From positions 243,765 to 307,764 of the forward strand of contig SCFE01000004.1 in the NCBI GenBank assembly GCA_004352715.1: a stretch of DNA of 64,000 nucleotides, given 5' to 3'. How positions within the stretch are numbered: the first letter of the stretch is position 1; every line of letters begins with the position of its first letter. The notes under the pieces are model-generated. The model was not told the DNA's origin, searched no databases, and worked only from the letters and a program-made list of their open reading frames with translations. Below are positions 38,547-50,143 of this stretch, in pieces. A program made the translations under genes and the position numbers. This DNA is from Hofstenia miamia (Eukaryota > Xenacoelomorpha > Acoela).

Positions 38547-38645
38547 TTTCTCCTGGTCACTGTAATAATAGTCTAGGTTTACTGACCAACTGTAATTAGG
38601 TTTGGATAACTTTTTGATAATGAAAAAATAGCGTGAGAATTATTT
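38547..38645. repeat. Single copy of the 124-bp repeat family
   Basis: Starts TTTCTCCTGGTCACTGTAAT and matches the tandem units at 39,341-39,560 nearly base for base for about 100 bp. It lies just 5' of the RT fragment, so related sequence flanks the RT on both sides. Confidence 0.8.
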
Positions 38646-38689
38646 AGGCCAAACTTTAGCACAACTAACGCAATTTTCTCAATTACAGA

Positions 38690-39085
38690 AAAAACAAAAT
38701 CTAATTTAAATAAAAAATTTTCCACGGCCGTTGCATTTCTCGATCTTAGTAAGGCTTTTAATTCAATGAATTTTCAAATTTTACAGTCAAAATTGCTCAA
38801 TCAAGGCTTTAGCAAAACCGCGACTAAATTTATTCTTAGTTTCTTAAGTAATCGTAATCAAAGAGTAAAAATTGATAGAATCTATTCAAATTATGTCACA
38901 ACAAATTTAGGCGTTCCCCAAGGCACTGTACTAGGACCAATATTGTTTTCTCTTTATGTGAATGATATTTCCGAAACGATTCCTAATGGAACTATATATC
39001 AATATGCCGATGATACATGTGTACTAAGAACAGCTCAAAATCCTTATGAAGCGACCAGACAATTGACTAAAGACATCGAAGACCT
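38690..39085 (+). pseudogene. Non-LTR reverse transcriptase fragment, interrupted by a gap
   Basis: About 130 codons of RT palm and fingers: STAVAFLDLSKAFNSM (block A with the first catalytic Asp), LSNRNQRVKI, GVPQGTVLGPILFSLYVNDI (block B) and YQYADDTCV (block C, the YADD catalytic pair). This is a Jockey/CR1-type LINE RT. The reading frame is intact to the gap at 39,086. Sequence upstream of 38,690 is not RT, so the copy is 5'-truncated, as is usual for LINEs. It belongs to a different, better preserved insertion than the ones at 4 and 12 kb. Confidence 0.85.
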
Positions 39086-39338
39086 NNNNNNNNNNNNNNN
39101 NNNNNNNNNNNNNNNNNNNNNNNNNNNNNNNNNNNNNNNNNNNNNNNNNNNNNNNNNNNNNNNNNNNNNNNNNNNNNNNNNNNNNNNNNNNNNNNNNNNN
39201 NNNNNNNNNNNNNNNNNNNNNNNNNNNNNNNNNNNNNNNNNNNNNNNNNNNNNNNNNNNNNNNNNNNNNNNNNNNNNNNNNNNNNNNNNNNNNNNNNNNN
39301 NNNNNNNNNNNNNNNNNNNNNNNNNNNNNNNNNNNNNN
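39086..39338. other. Assembly gap (253 N) within the RT fragment
   Basis: The RT frame enters the gap and unrelated tandem repeat sequence leaves it. Confidence 0.95.
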
Positions 39339-39340
39339 GT

Positions 39341-39560
39341 ATTAATATGATCAGAAAAGAATCTTAAGTAGATTTCTCCTGGTCACTTTAATAATAGTCT
39401 AGGTTTACTGACCAACTGTAATTAGGTTTGGATAACTTTTTGATAGTGAAAAAATAGCGTGAGAATTAATATGATCAGAAAAGAATCTCAAGTAGATTTC
39501 TCCTGGTCACTGTAATAATAGTCTAGGTTTACTGACTGACTGTAATTAGGTTTGGATAAA
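39341..39560. repeat. Tandem repeat, period 124 bp, about 1.8 units visible
   Basis: A unit beginning ATTAATATGATCAGAAAAGA at 39,341 repeats at 39,465 with a few substitutions; the second unit breaks off near 39,560. The array abuts the gap on its left and may continue inside it. Confidence 0.85.
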
Positions 39561-39805
39561 ATTTTGAATATGTCTTTCTGTGTCTTGTTGTGTTTGTGTA
39601 GGAATATGTTGCGAACCAAATAAGTTATTATCCTTCACTGAGTTTCCACATTCTGCTTGTATTTACAGCTTGTGCAACTTTTTTAGTTTAACTTGGCTTC
39701 TGTATTCATCGTTTTTGATCACTGCCATGACAGCGACAGGGAGCGATTTTTCGAAATTTTTTACCGAAAAAGGGAAGAATGATGTCTGTACCTACAACTT
39801 AAGGT

Positions 39806-40805
39806 NNNNNNNNNNNNNNNNNNNNNNNNNNNNNNNNNNNNNNNNNNNNNNNNNNNNNNNNNNNNNNNNNNNNNNNNNNNNNNNNNNNNNNNNNNNNNNN
39901 NNNNNNNNNNNNNNNNNNNNNNNNNNNNNNNNNNNNNNNNNNNNNNNNNNNNNNNNNNNNNNNNNNNNNNNNNNNNNNNNNNNNNNNNNNNNNNNNNNNN
40001 NNNNNNNNNNNNNNNNNNNNNNNNNNNNNNNNNNNNNNNNNNNNNNNNNNNNNNNNNNNNNNNNNNNNNNNNNNNNNNNNNNNNNNNNNNNNNNNNNNNN
40101 NNNNNNNNNNNNNNNNNNNNNNNNNNNNNNNNNNNNNNNNNNNNNNNNNNNNNNNNNNNNNNNNNNNNNNNNNNNNNNNNNNNNNNNNNNNNNNNNNNNN
40201 NNNNNNNNNNNNNNNNNNNNNNNNNNNNNNNNNNNNNNNNNNNNNNNNNNNNNNNNNNNNNNNNNNNNNNNNNNNNNNNNNNNNNNNNNNNNNNNNNNNN
40301 NNNNNNNNNNNNNNNNNNNNNNNNNNNNNNNNNNNNNNNNNNNNNNNNNNNNNNNNNNNNNNNNNNNNNNNNNNNNNNNNNNNNNNNNNNNNNNNNNNNN
40401 NNNNNNNNNNNNNNNNNNNNNNNNNNNNNNNNNNNNNNNNNNNNNNNNNNNNNNNNNNNNNNNNNNNNNNNNNNNNNNNNNNNNNNNNNNNNNNNNNNNN
40501 NNNNNNNNNNNNNNNNNNNNNNNNNNNNNNNNNNNNNNNNNNNNNNNNNNNNNNNNNNNNNNNNNNNNNNNNNNNNNNNNNNNNNNNNNNNNNNNNNNNN
40601 NNNNNNNNNNNNNNNNNNNNNNNNNNNNNNNNNNNNNNNNNNNNNNNNNNNNNNNNNNNNNNNNNNNNNNNNNNNNNNNNNNNNNNNNNNNNNNNNNNNN
40701 NNNNNNNNNNNNNNNNNNNNNNNNNNNNNNNNNNNNNNNNNNNNNNNNNNNNNNNNNNNNNNNNNNNNNNNNNNNNNNNNNNNNNNNNNNNNNNNNNNNN
40801 NNNNN
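39806..40805. other. Assembly gap of exactly 1,000 N
   Basis: The round length marks an unsized scaffold join. It hides the first 440 or so bases of the copy A stalk exon. Confidence 0.95.
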
Positions 40806-41306
40806 ACTTTTCCCTTTTCCAAAAATTGGAATCTGATGTTATTAACGGACTTCGGAAGGAGGAATATAAGGATAAAATAATTGCAAAAATTTCCAAATTT
40901 CCTTCATTATCTCCAAACGGATTTCCACGAATTGATATATTTACTGAGATTTACAAGCTGCACTATATGCAAATGATTAAACTTGGAGATACGCTGATTA
41001 AAGACGCTGGTAATCTGTTAGAAATCGAATCAGACAAGCTTCTTTGCAAACTAGGTAAAATATACTCGTTGCATGAAAGGTTACTTGAAATACGTGCTGA
41101 AGTATTCAAAAAAATTGATGATCAGCTTTTGGAAACATTTGGTCGTTTTGTGGAATCTTCCAATGCTCCATATCAAGCAACGTTTATGAAATTTTTTCGC
41201 CCAGAAATCGAGCAAATTCCAATCAACTTTACATTGTATACAAATGATGAAAGCAAGCAGCAAATTCCTGAAACTCCCTTTTCTGAGGCCTTGGACGCCC
41301 TAGCAG
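40806..41306 (+). CDS. Mx-like GTPase, stalk exon, copy A (5' part in gap)
   Basis: The 3' 501 bases of the stalk exon, the partner of 49,642-50,143. It encodes the helical stalk (middle) region from SLFQKLESDVING through PSLSPNGFPRIDIF and RVFKKIDD-like helices (here AEVFKKIDDQLLETFGRF) to SEALDALA, ending at donor GCAG/GTGAGG in phase 1. Against copy B, five codons differ in the first 75 bases (K/Q, I/V, Y/N, K/E and one silent) and the translation after that is identical. The stalk drives oligomerisation of Mx and dynamin proteins. The frame is open and splice sites are intact. Confidence 0.8.
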
Positions 41307-43316
41307 GTGAGGGCTTTCTTTTTCTACATTATATTTTCCAATATACATGTATTATATTGACATGGAGGTATGCTATATTACAGAATTCCACGATATTGAT
41401 AACAGAATATTAAGAACTTATCATTTCAACTTTTACAAACCGAAGAACTCATATACCAAATTTTTTTTATCAATGTGATATATCCAGGATTCTTACTAAA
41501 ATTTTGAAATATCGATATTTGCTTTGGATTGAGCATGAGCGTTTTTTTGCTGCATTAATTAAACTTGGATCTTAAGAATGTTATGATTTTATGTTTGGCA
41601 AATGGCCTAGATTTGTGTTGAAAATATACTAAGACCTGAACTTTAATTGCACTCAATTTTAGGTGTTGTGAACGGCAACTTATAGAGGCTTGACATGAAT
41701 AAATAAGTTATTGCTTTAGACAACTTGGTATAATTCATTAGGCAATTAATGTTACTTTGGGTTGATTGAGAAAAAGCTTGCAATTGATTAAATAAAATTT
41801 GCAACTTCAATCAAGAAGTTGTAAATCAGTCATACGTTATGCCTCCATCTATTTTGAATTTCTCTCCTTATCATAATTGGAAAATTGCCAAATAAATTAA
41901 TTTCAATCAGTTTATAACGGAAGCCTATTTTTCAGAAGTTGACACTGCGGCACTAACGTATCACACAATAGACAAATAGATGCTAGTTTAGCACGACGAG
42001 TTAATATTAACATCACTAGAAAAGAATCACTGGATAACTTCCACAAAAATCATCTTACTATGTAAATGAAAAAGAAGGTTATGCATGATAAATTGAAGTC
42101 CAAAAAGAAAGCTGATAACTCAAACAAGCTCAAAACTTAAACTTATAGAAAGGTTTCTCAAATTATTGCAACCATTCGAAAGTGCTACAATTGAATTGGG
42201 TGGTTTATCGTACCATTCTGTTTGATTATTCCAACGTAATACAAGCTTCAGCATAGTTTGGCGTAAGTAAAGAGACTGATCAGTTTGCAGATAGGTTGAA
42301 GTTAAAGGTTACAATGAAAATAATATTCTTACAGAATTACCTAGTCTCAAAGTTACATGTGGCCGGGTACATGTATCTGGATCTCCGGTTTCATTTAATT
42401 GTGGTGCCTGCAGTAACAACAACAAGCTGTAAGGAAGTTTTCGGAAAGAGTTATTAAGCAATGACAAAGTGCATGAAATAGATCCTGTGAATTCGACCAT
42501 TAGGCAAAGCAAAAAAACAGTTCCAAAGAGAGAATGATGAAAATCCGATGGTAGATTCAAAACGTGCATATATATATATCTGATTCTGAAGGTCCCAGCC
42601 AGAGCGTACCTCAACTACCGGCAACCAGAACCACGGATTTCTATAGTGAATTCTATTGAGTCATTAAGGGTCTGTTTGCAGAACTCGAAGTTTCCTGACG
42701 GTTATTATTCTTTCAAACATGACATACTGTTTTGCTGCGAAAGTCTAAAATATAATTAATTTTTTGGTGTTTTTTGAAATAATCACATAACTGAAATATA
42801 AAGTAATGTGTTGCCGTACTACGATAGGTTCAATTAAAAACATCATTAAATTTCAAAAATTTTAACGTCGAATTTTTCAATAAATGCAAAAATTTCACTT
42901 TTAGTTACCCTTTTGATCATGTATCCATTGTCCGCAAAATCCTGTTTACGCCCTTGAATGTTACCTGAAATAAAAACCACAAAATCGGTTTATGTTACGT
43001 AAAAGCAACACTAGTGGAAATTTGTTTACCACTATTCTTAGATTTGCCATTATTCAATCAAAAATGACTTTACAACTTCCATAAATCTTATCTTTAGAAT
43101 TAACTGACCAAATAATATACAATAGGAACAAGCGTTTTACCATTAAATGAAAATGTTTCGCAAGTTCAATATCAATTCTTTGGACTATTTAAATATATCA
43201 ATTTGCAATGCACATGTGAACTTTTTGAAACAGCGTCCTTTTCATCCCTATTTACAATAATTATATTAAATTGCAGTCTTACCTAAAAAAGGCTTATAAT
43301 TAATATAAATGTTTAG
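41307..43316 (+). other. Intron between stalk and last exon, copy A
   Basis: About 2.0 kb, homologous to 50,144-54,335 but shorter. Holds the short hAT relic below. The acceptor AAATGTTTAG ends at 43,316. Confidence 0.7.
41985..42690 (+). pseudogene. hAT transposase relic in Mx intron, copy A (internally deleted)
   Basis: Shorter counterpart of the copy B element. It keeps the end of a BED-type finger region (about 41,985-42,110), a KLKLIERFLKLLQPFESATI-like block (about 42,128-42,190; the hAT L..L.PFE.AT..LS block) and the C-terminal YLILKVPARAYL block (about 42,575-42,615; hAT dimerisation). Stops and frame shifts throughout. The central part present in copy B is missing. Confidence 0.55.
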
Positions 43317-43735
43317 ATAATCCTAATTCTGAGAACGATAAATTGCACGTTTGCGATCGAGTGACTGACATTTTCATTAGAAAAGAAGAAAGGCATCCCG
43401 AATTAAGAGATTCAGTTCACATTTCGAGTGAATTCGAGAATATTACTAAAGAACTGGAGCAAAAAAAGCTAGAAGGAGAAATCGTTTACAGGAATTATAG
43501 AAGTTATTTAATTTCAGCAGGTCTCGTGTTTTTACAAGTCGCACCTCAGTTAGTAACTTACTACTATTTAAAAATGTTTCCAATCGAACTGTACTCTTGT
43601 CTGCTTTCGGATTTAGAAAACCTAGTCGTAAGTATTAAGCCAGATGAAGATATTGAAGAAGCCTACTTAAAAACAACAGATGAAATCTTCAAAATTGAAA
43701 AGACTATTCAATCATGCCAGTCGCTTATTGGTTGA
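43317..43735 (+). CDS. Mx-like GTPase, last exon (GED), copy A
   Basis: 139 codons to TGA. The phase-2 start (AT after the acceptor) completes an Asp codon with the G left by the stalk exon. The first part (NPNSENDKLHVCDRVTDIF..., EFENITKELEQKKLEGE) is charged and probably corresponds to stalk helices plus the flexible loop that precedes the GED. The part from YRSYLISAGLVFLQVAPQLV onward fits the GTPase effector domain (Y......i.D.vP..i...L). It ends CQSLIG. No PH or proline-rich domain follows, as in Mx and unlike classical dynamin. Eight residues differ from copy B, four of them in and just after the pre-GED loop. Confidence 0.8.
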
Positions 43736-43825
43736 AAAATTATTGAATTCTGTTTTTTCATTTTAATATATTTATTTAATTTTATAATCAAATGTGTTCC
43801 ATTCAGCAATGTTATCACTAAGGGT

Positions 43826-44300
43826 GGACATGGGTAAATATTTCTCCACCTAACACAACCCGCGACAACATTTTTTGTGCCCGCATTCAACGCGCAAATT
43901 GTTTAAAATACGTAACCACACCCGACCCAGACCCATAGTCTGCTATTATCACACCTGCATTTTTTTATTTATTGACAATATTATACTGATCTAATTGTTG
44001 AGATCAAAAATGTCTAATTGGGTAATATTTTCTAACCACAATACTACGCGCATATTTTTATTTATACCCAACCACATTGCACTGAATTTTCTAACCGCAA
44101 TACTACCCGCATATTTTTATGTATACCCAACCCATAACAACACATGCATTTATAGCAAATGTTACACCCAATCCGAACACTCAACTTCGCGATTATACCT
44201 ACAACCTGTGCAGGTATACCGCACCCGCATTTATAGAAAAAGCTATACGAAACCTGCACCCTCAACTTCGCGGTTATACCCATTTCAACCATTGGATATC
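43826..44300. repeat. MITE-like (A)CCCGCA-rich element, copy A
   Basis: Starts GGGTGGACATGGGTAAAT and ends CGGTTATACCCATTTCAACC, giving imperfect inverted ends (GGGTGG.CATGGGTA against GGTTGAAATGGGTATA). The interior has repeated ACCCGCATTTATAG and TATACCCAACC words. About 475 bp. Resembles short hAT-type non-autonomous elements. It follows the stop codon of the last Mx exon by about 90 bp. Confidence 0.4.
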
Positions 44301-45222
44301 ATTGAATGCTAAAATTATTTATTATTAAATTATAGTTTGCTTAATGGTGCCTTATTACTTGAATAAATCTGAATGTACAAATGATTTGTAAATATGCCCA
44401 ATACCCCTTAAGGCGATTAAGATTTTTCACTCATCTCAGATTTATTTAACTGAAAATTTTCGCTTGTCGATTTATGATTCATAAGCCATGATATTTTCAT
44501 TGATGGTTCATGAGGTATTAATTGATTAAATTTGATCTTAATTTCAATGCATTTGTACTTTAAATTGCCATAAACAAGAATGCGTACTATATAAATATCG
44601 TAAACCTCATTCACTAATTTCCTACTTTTTGTTAATCACTGTAACGCTTTTGTTGGTTGTGTAAATATCTGTCTACGTGATTAAACTAAGTGCAAGATTA
44701 GGTGTGGACTGTTAAGTAAATTGATTGTTTACTTCAACAAGCACACACTGAAATTTAAAAGAACTGTTCATAATTCAAATGAGATCAATATCTACAAATT
44801 CACAGTAGAAATCAAAATCCTTTCGATTCTATTCATTTCAGTTAAGATGATTTGAATATAGAATCTAATCAGAATTGGTTTGTTATTAGGTTAATACACT
44901 TTTCAAATAATACTTATTAAGTGCAAATTTTCCGCCCATGGTTAACTTCTTAAACACTATAGTTTACCATGGGCGCAAGAGCCTGGAGGCTATCCCCCAT
45001 GTTACTGCTTAAAAATCACCAGTTTTGGAGGAAAACCTTGTTAATGGCTTATGCACAATTTTAGGAAAGGTTATTTATTTATTGTCAACCATTGATTTCT
45101 ATACAACTGGATGCTAAATTGAAATACATGACATCTCCTGTTTGCTCAGAGTAGTCAATCGATTTATGAATTTGATCATGATTTTTAATAAATCTCTGCT
45201 CTACTCACGGTTGTAAAGCATT
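44301..45222. other. 3' flank of copy A, non-coding
   Basis: No gene seen. Up to 44,471 it matches 55,185-55,352 of copy B; the remainder corresponds to the gap in copy B. Confidence 0.5.
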
Positions 45223-45757
45223 TGTACAGTATTTACACTAGCTTCACACAATAATTTGCTTGATAGGTGACGTCATTATTAGTATCCATTTACTAGGGAT
45301 TGTTAAAATGAACTTAAGAATTGAATAATGAATATACATTTTTATAGTAATTAATTCCATTTTTTGTAATTTTTTATCCTAACTTAACAGGCCAGCTAAA
45401 TTTCTAATATGTATTTGTGAAAAAGATATTATTTCTATTTTTTTTATTTATATTACCACTCTTATTAATATAGATCAAAATATTATTTTCCTTCTAATTT
45501 GATTAATTTCTACGTCATAGTATTACCTGTACTTAGCAAATGTTTTAGAAGCAGATGGCTTGATATGAGTATTGTTAAGATAATATGAAAGATCACAAAT
45601 GTGAAATTATGAAAATAGCTCTATTAATGTAACCAGTAGTAGGAAGATCAGATGGTTCAAAAAATCTAATATTTTTTCTCTACGATAATCAATTGAGAAA
45701 TTGAACAAACTTACATGGGTTGTTGTAGAGATGCACTACTATGAGACATTGGGAGTA

Positions 45758-45797
45758 CCATGGAGTTCTGCTATAATCATATAGCAGAACTCCATGG
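45758..45797. other. Perfect hairpin, 17-bp arms (copy A)
   Basis: Arm CCATGGAGTTCTGCTAT, 6-nt loop AATCAT, then the exact reverse complement. Pairing resumes outside through AGTAC/GTACT after a small bulge. Conserved in repeat copies B and C. Confidence 0.9.
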
Positions 45798-46904
45798 GAG
45801 TACTCAAATTTACTTTTTTCAAAATGACAAAACCTAACCTGCTGTTATAAGTGATTGGCGATTTGTGGTAATGTGAATGAAAATATAAGTATATATACTC
45901 TCCATTTGATGTAACAATAAAAGTCGCTTTAACAATAGAAACGCTACAATAGGTAATAATGACCTATTATCCTTTTTGTTTGCTTCATTATTCATTAAGC
46001 ATAAACACTAGCTGGTACATATACTTCCAATTATGTTGTAATCGCAGTAAATTTGCAATTAGTATTAATTTTTTTCTATTAAATAATTTTTGAATTTAAA
46101 ACATCAGATGTAAATTTATTCTTAAGGAGTACTCGCTGTTGTGGTGTTAATTAGTAAAGCAAATAATTTGTTATTTAACGCATCTCTATGCTCTTTGAAA
46201 TATTTTCTTTTTCGATAATCTTAAAAACTAGACCCAAATGAAATCAGACTATTCTGATGACAAACCAATCATTTTTCTGCATTTTAATATCACTTGCTTG
46301 ATGGTCATTGAAAATGGAGAATGTAGAACTACAATAGCACAAATATAGATCTAAAGTTTATAACTTAGATTGCAGTATTTCTAAAAATCTATTATGCTTC
46401 CTGTAATTTGTTTAGCGAACTGTCAATTTGTAGCCTAATTGAAGGGTCACAAAAGTGACCTGATTTTTGAATACTTGACACATTTAGAAAAAATTTGTAC
46501 TTGCAAAAGCATTGTATTGCTATCGTTCACAAAACAATTGACTAGCGAAAATGAAATCCTTTTAAATTTTTTTTAGAATGATAGATATGCAAGGAAAACA
46601 ATCAAATATACGATGCATAGTCGTTTTGATATGCATATATAGATGTCGTTTAGAGTTTAACATTGCTTTAATTGTTCTTAAAAATACAGACGTAGTTTAA
46701 ACAACTTTGTAGTTATCTTTAGTCCAAACCAATAAAGTACTTGAAAATCTCACTTGGCCTTATCGAACTCAGCATCAATAGAACAACTACAAAAAGTCAA
46801 AAGAATACTACAATGTATCTAACAAAAATTCATAATTGCAATTACTAATTATCTTATGAAGACTAGTATCAATCTTAGTGGGGTAACACAGAAGTACTGA
46901 TTCA

Positions 46905-47171
46905 CTAGGAATAATTTCCAATTACCAAGCAATTCTTCCAGATTGTGAGAATCCAAATGTTCGGGTTGTGCCATTCAGATGCTTTTTTGTTTTGATTTTC
47001 CACTTTTGAAACTTTTTGGAATGCGAATCTATTATCACCATTTCTTGAGTGCTCTCTAGTATTTTTGCAGAAGTGATCAGGTTTTCTTCCATATAACCAA
47101 TGTTGTGTATTTTTAAAACATATTCCCAGTCTAACTATTTGTTTGAGCAAAATTGAATGTCGCACTAACAA
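46905..47171 (-). other. Small open frame of 88 codons in the duplicated unit
   Basis: Minus-strand frame with LGICFKNTQHWLYGRKPDHF, then KNTREHSRNGDNRFAFQ. The same frame stands open at 63,595 in copy D. In B and C it has a stop (TAG) and several substitutions but stays alignable. Composition is not that of a known family. No splice or promoter evidence; a coding role is doubtful. Confidence 0.2.
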
Positions 47172-47816
47172 GATTGAACAAATACCTGATTCTATACAAA
47201 CAGGTGATTTCTAATTCTAAATCCCATTAGGTATGCAAGTGATCATGGCACACTGTTTACTCAAAGCCAAAAACTAAGGCAATAGAATTTTCTTTTTTCT
47301 CCAATTACAACTTTAGCTCGCAATTAAAAAGAAGTTATTTTTATAATCCTGGTTGGTTTTTTATATAATGTGAAGCTTAAGTTTTTATACTCTACTCCAT
47401 CTACTCAACTTTGCCAAAAATGTGCCATAAATTTAATAGCCATTAGTTTAATTCAAAATCATTAATTATACTCAAATCTCTTTTTAAAATGTTTTAAGGT
47501 TGCGTTTTCAAGTGGTAATCTGAAAAGGGTTGAGACCTAAATAAATTTGGTTTTTAGGGAATTTTTCTAATTTCCAGTCCGAGTATAAATTTGTTGGAAA
47601 ATTCGTTAATGACCAAAGGAATTCTGACGAATGGTGCTTGGTAGATGGGACGAACACCTAGCTCACAAATAATTTCTGCCTCTCCCACCTGCTTTCACCA
47701 AAAAAAGTTAACTTTAGACAGCAATAGAGTGTATAAACAATATGCCATTTTTCCATTTCAAGCCAAATTATTTAGAGATGCAACCGGGTTCCGAGTCGCC
47801 TCATCACTGGGTCAAA

Positions 47817-48816
47817 NNNNNNNNNNNNNNNNNNNNNNNNNNNNNNNNNNNNNNNNNNNNNNNNNNNNNNNNNNNNNNNNNNNNNNNNNNNNNNNNNNNN
47901 NNNNNNNNNNNNNNNNNNNNNNNNNNNNNNNNNNNNNNNNNNNNNNNNNNNNNNNNNNNNNNNNNNNNNNNNNNNNNNNNNNNNNNNNNNNNNNNNNNNN
48001 NNNNNNNNNNNNNNNNNNNNNNNNNNNNNNNNNNNNNNNNNNNNNNNNNNNNNNNNNNNNNNNNNNNNNNNNNNNNNNNNNNNNNNNNNNNNNNNNNNNN
48101 NNNNNNNNNNNNNNNNNNNNNNNNNNNNNNNNNNNNNNNNNNNNNNNNNNNNNNNNNNNNNNNNNNNNNNNNNNNNNNNNNNNNNNNNNNNNNNNNNNNN
48201 NNNNNNNNNNNNNNNNNNNNNNNNNNNNNNNNNNNNNNNNNNNNNNNNNNNNNNNNNNNNNNNNNNNNNNNNNNNNNNNNNNNNNNNNNNNNNNNNNNNN
48301 NNNNNNNNNNNNNNNNNNNNNNNNNNNNNNNNNNNNNNNNNNNNNNNNNNNNNNNNNNNNNNNNNNNNNNNNNNNNNNNNNNNNNNNNNNNNNNNNNNNN
48401 NNNNNNNNNNNNNNNNNNNNNNNNNNNNNNNNNNNNNNNNNNNNNNNNNNNNNNNNNNNNNNNNNNNNNNNNNNNNNNNNNNNNNNNNNNNNNNNNNNNN
48501 NNNNNNNNNNNNNNNNNNNNNNNNNNNNNNNNNNNNNNNNNNNNNNNNNNNNNNNNNNNNNNNNNNNNNNNNNNNNNNNNNNNNNNNNNNNNNNNNNNNN
48601 NNNNNNNNNNNNNNNNNNNNNNNNNNNNNNNNNNNNNNNNNNNNNNNNNNNNNNNNNNNNNNNNNNNNNNNNNNNNNNNNNNNNNNNNNNNNNNNNNNNN
48701 NNNNNNNNNNNNNNNNNNNNNNNNNNNNNNNNNNNNNNNNNNNNNNNNNNNNNNNNNNNNNNNNNNNNNNNNNNNNNNNNNNNNNNNNNNNNNNNNNNNN
48801 NNNNNNNNNNNNNNNN
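47817..48816. other. Assembly gap of exactly 1,000 N
   Basis: An unsized scaffold join between duplicated unit A and copy B of the Mx exons. From copy D, the bases that follow 47,816 in the repeat can be predicted to continue TGCTTTGAAAAGACACTGTA. Confidence 0.95.
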
Positions 48817-49017
48817 CATCCAATTATTATTATTATTATTACAGTCAAGCAAATTTATTTCTAAAATAAACAAACAAACAAATACTACAAACTACTATAC
48901 ATGTATATTTACAAAATTAAAAATATGCACACTTACTTAAAGGGCATAAATTTCAAATGTCAAATGAAATCTGTCCATGCGCTTAATTTGTTTGATATTC
49001 CTAATAGTGATTGTTTA

Positions 49018-49049
<32 letters not shown>

Positions 49050-49207
49050 GACAAAGTTAAAAGGCTTAATTGTGGATAAATTGTATTTTTCCTACATATT
49101 ATGTATGTACAGTAATTATCATTACTAATTCGAAATGCTCTTGGAAATAGATAATAAATATCATTCATTTTGAGAATGTCAATAAATCTATCTGTATAAT
49201 AATTTAG
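48817..49207 (+). other. Presumed intron before copy B stalk exon; (ATT)n arrays
   Basis: Contains (ATT)n at about 48,822-48,840 and 49,018-49,049. Ends in the acceptor ATAATTTAG at 49,207. No GTPase-domain exon is present between the gap and the stalk exon. Confidence 0.6.
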
Positions 49208-50143
49208 ATGACAAGTCATCAGACCTACTGAGTCTAATTGATGGTCGACACACTTCTTTGAATTTTCCATTAGGAGTATTTGTAATCAAAGGAAGAGATA
49301 TATCACAGGAAGATGATGGCATAGCAGAAGTTCGACAATCCGAAAAAGAGTACTTTCAAAATCATCCAATCTTCGGAAGATCATCTAAAAGCTTGAAGTG
49401 GGGACATGCAAATGTCCGCAAAAATATTGAAAAATTAATTTTAGAAAAAATGAAGAAATCACTACCAGAAATTTGGAATGAGCTTCGAAAAACCTTGCAA
49501 GCATTAAAATTTGATTTAAAAGAAATTGAATCAAAACGTTTGCCCACAGATGAAACAGAAATAAGGACGCGATTATTGCGCATGCTTTCTGCTATTAATG
49601 AAGAAATGATTTCTTCGATAAAGTTTCAATTGGAAGGAGACTACTTTTCCCTTTTCCAACAATTGGAATCTGATGTTGTTAACGGACTTCGGAAGGAAGA
49701 AAATAAGGATGAAATAATTGCAAAAATTTCCAAATTTCCTTCATTATCTCCAAACGGATTTCCACGAATTGATATATTTACTGAGATTTACAAGCTGCAC
49801 TATATGCAAATGATTAAACTTGGAGATACGCTGATTAAAGACGCTGGTAATCTGTTAGAAATCGAATCAGACAAGCTTCTTTGCAAACTAGGTAAAATAT
49901 ACTCGTTGCATGAAAGGTTACTTGAAATACGTGCTGAAGTATTCAAAAAAATTGATGATCAGCTTTTGGAAACATTTGGTCGTTTTGTGGAATCTTCCAA
50001 TGCTCCATATCAAGCAACGTTTATGAAATTTTTTCGCCCAGAAATCGAGCAAATTCCAATCAACTTTACATTGTATACAAATGATGAAAGCAAGCAGCAA
50101 ATTCCTGAAACTCCCTTTTCTGAGGCCTTGGACGCCCTAGCAG
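49208..50143 (+). CDS. Mx-like GTPase, complete stalk exon, copy B
   Basis: A 936-bp exon, phase 1 to phase 1, so it can follow the GTPase exon ending at 35,435 (G + AT gives Asp: ...KIDDKSSDLL). It begins with the end of the GTPase domain: SLIDGRHTSLNFPLGVFVIKGR (the GY.GV..R strand of dynamins), then SEKEYFQNHPIF (the E..FF..HP block). The stalk follows: GHANVRKNIEKLILEKMKKS and LPEIWNELRKTL (the LP.L...I..L block), then PSLSPNGFPRIDIF and helices to SEALDALA, ending at the donor CAG/GTGAGG. Fully open. No GTPase exon of its own is visible, so copy B is either a partial duplication, shares the upstream exon by alternative splicing, or is an allelic contig. Confidence 0.85.

Larger units (their letters stand above)
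35436..40805 (+). other. Long Mx intron (about 5 kb or more) with nested elements and gaps
   Basis: Between the GTPase exon and the first stalk exon, whose 5' part falls in the last gap. Contains a 2.16-kb TIR element, an RT fragment, a 124-bp tandem repeat, and gaps at 36,636-36,684, 39,086-39,338 and 39,806-40,805. An open frame at 39,580-39,805 that runs into the gap has no dynamin similarity. The splice phase at 35,435 matches the acceptor at 49,208. Confidence 0.6.
45223..47816 (+). repeat. Large duplicated unit, copy A
   Basis: A 2.6-kb AT-rich block beginning TGTACAGTATTTACACTAGC. Also present as B (56,047-58,002), C (58,013-60,590) and, inverted, D (62,682-64,000). Copy A carries about 330 bp (near 46,350-46,690) absent from B and C. 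It shares with D a segment near 47,220-47,310 that B and C lack. Contains the perfect hairpin at 45,758-45,797. No confident gene inside. It ends at a 1,000-N gap. Confidence 0.85.

Noticed and set aside
39580-40836. Long open frame through the 1,000-N gap
   Set aside because: Almost all of it is N. The readable 75 codons have no dynamin or other recognisable similarity, and the piece after the gap belongs to a different frame of the stalk exon.
47645-48940. Open frames through the 47.8-48.8 kb gap
   Set aside because: The known part is repeat unit A and the remainder is N. The 58-codon start (GRTPSSQIISASPTC) is also seen in copy D and shows no family features.
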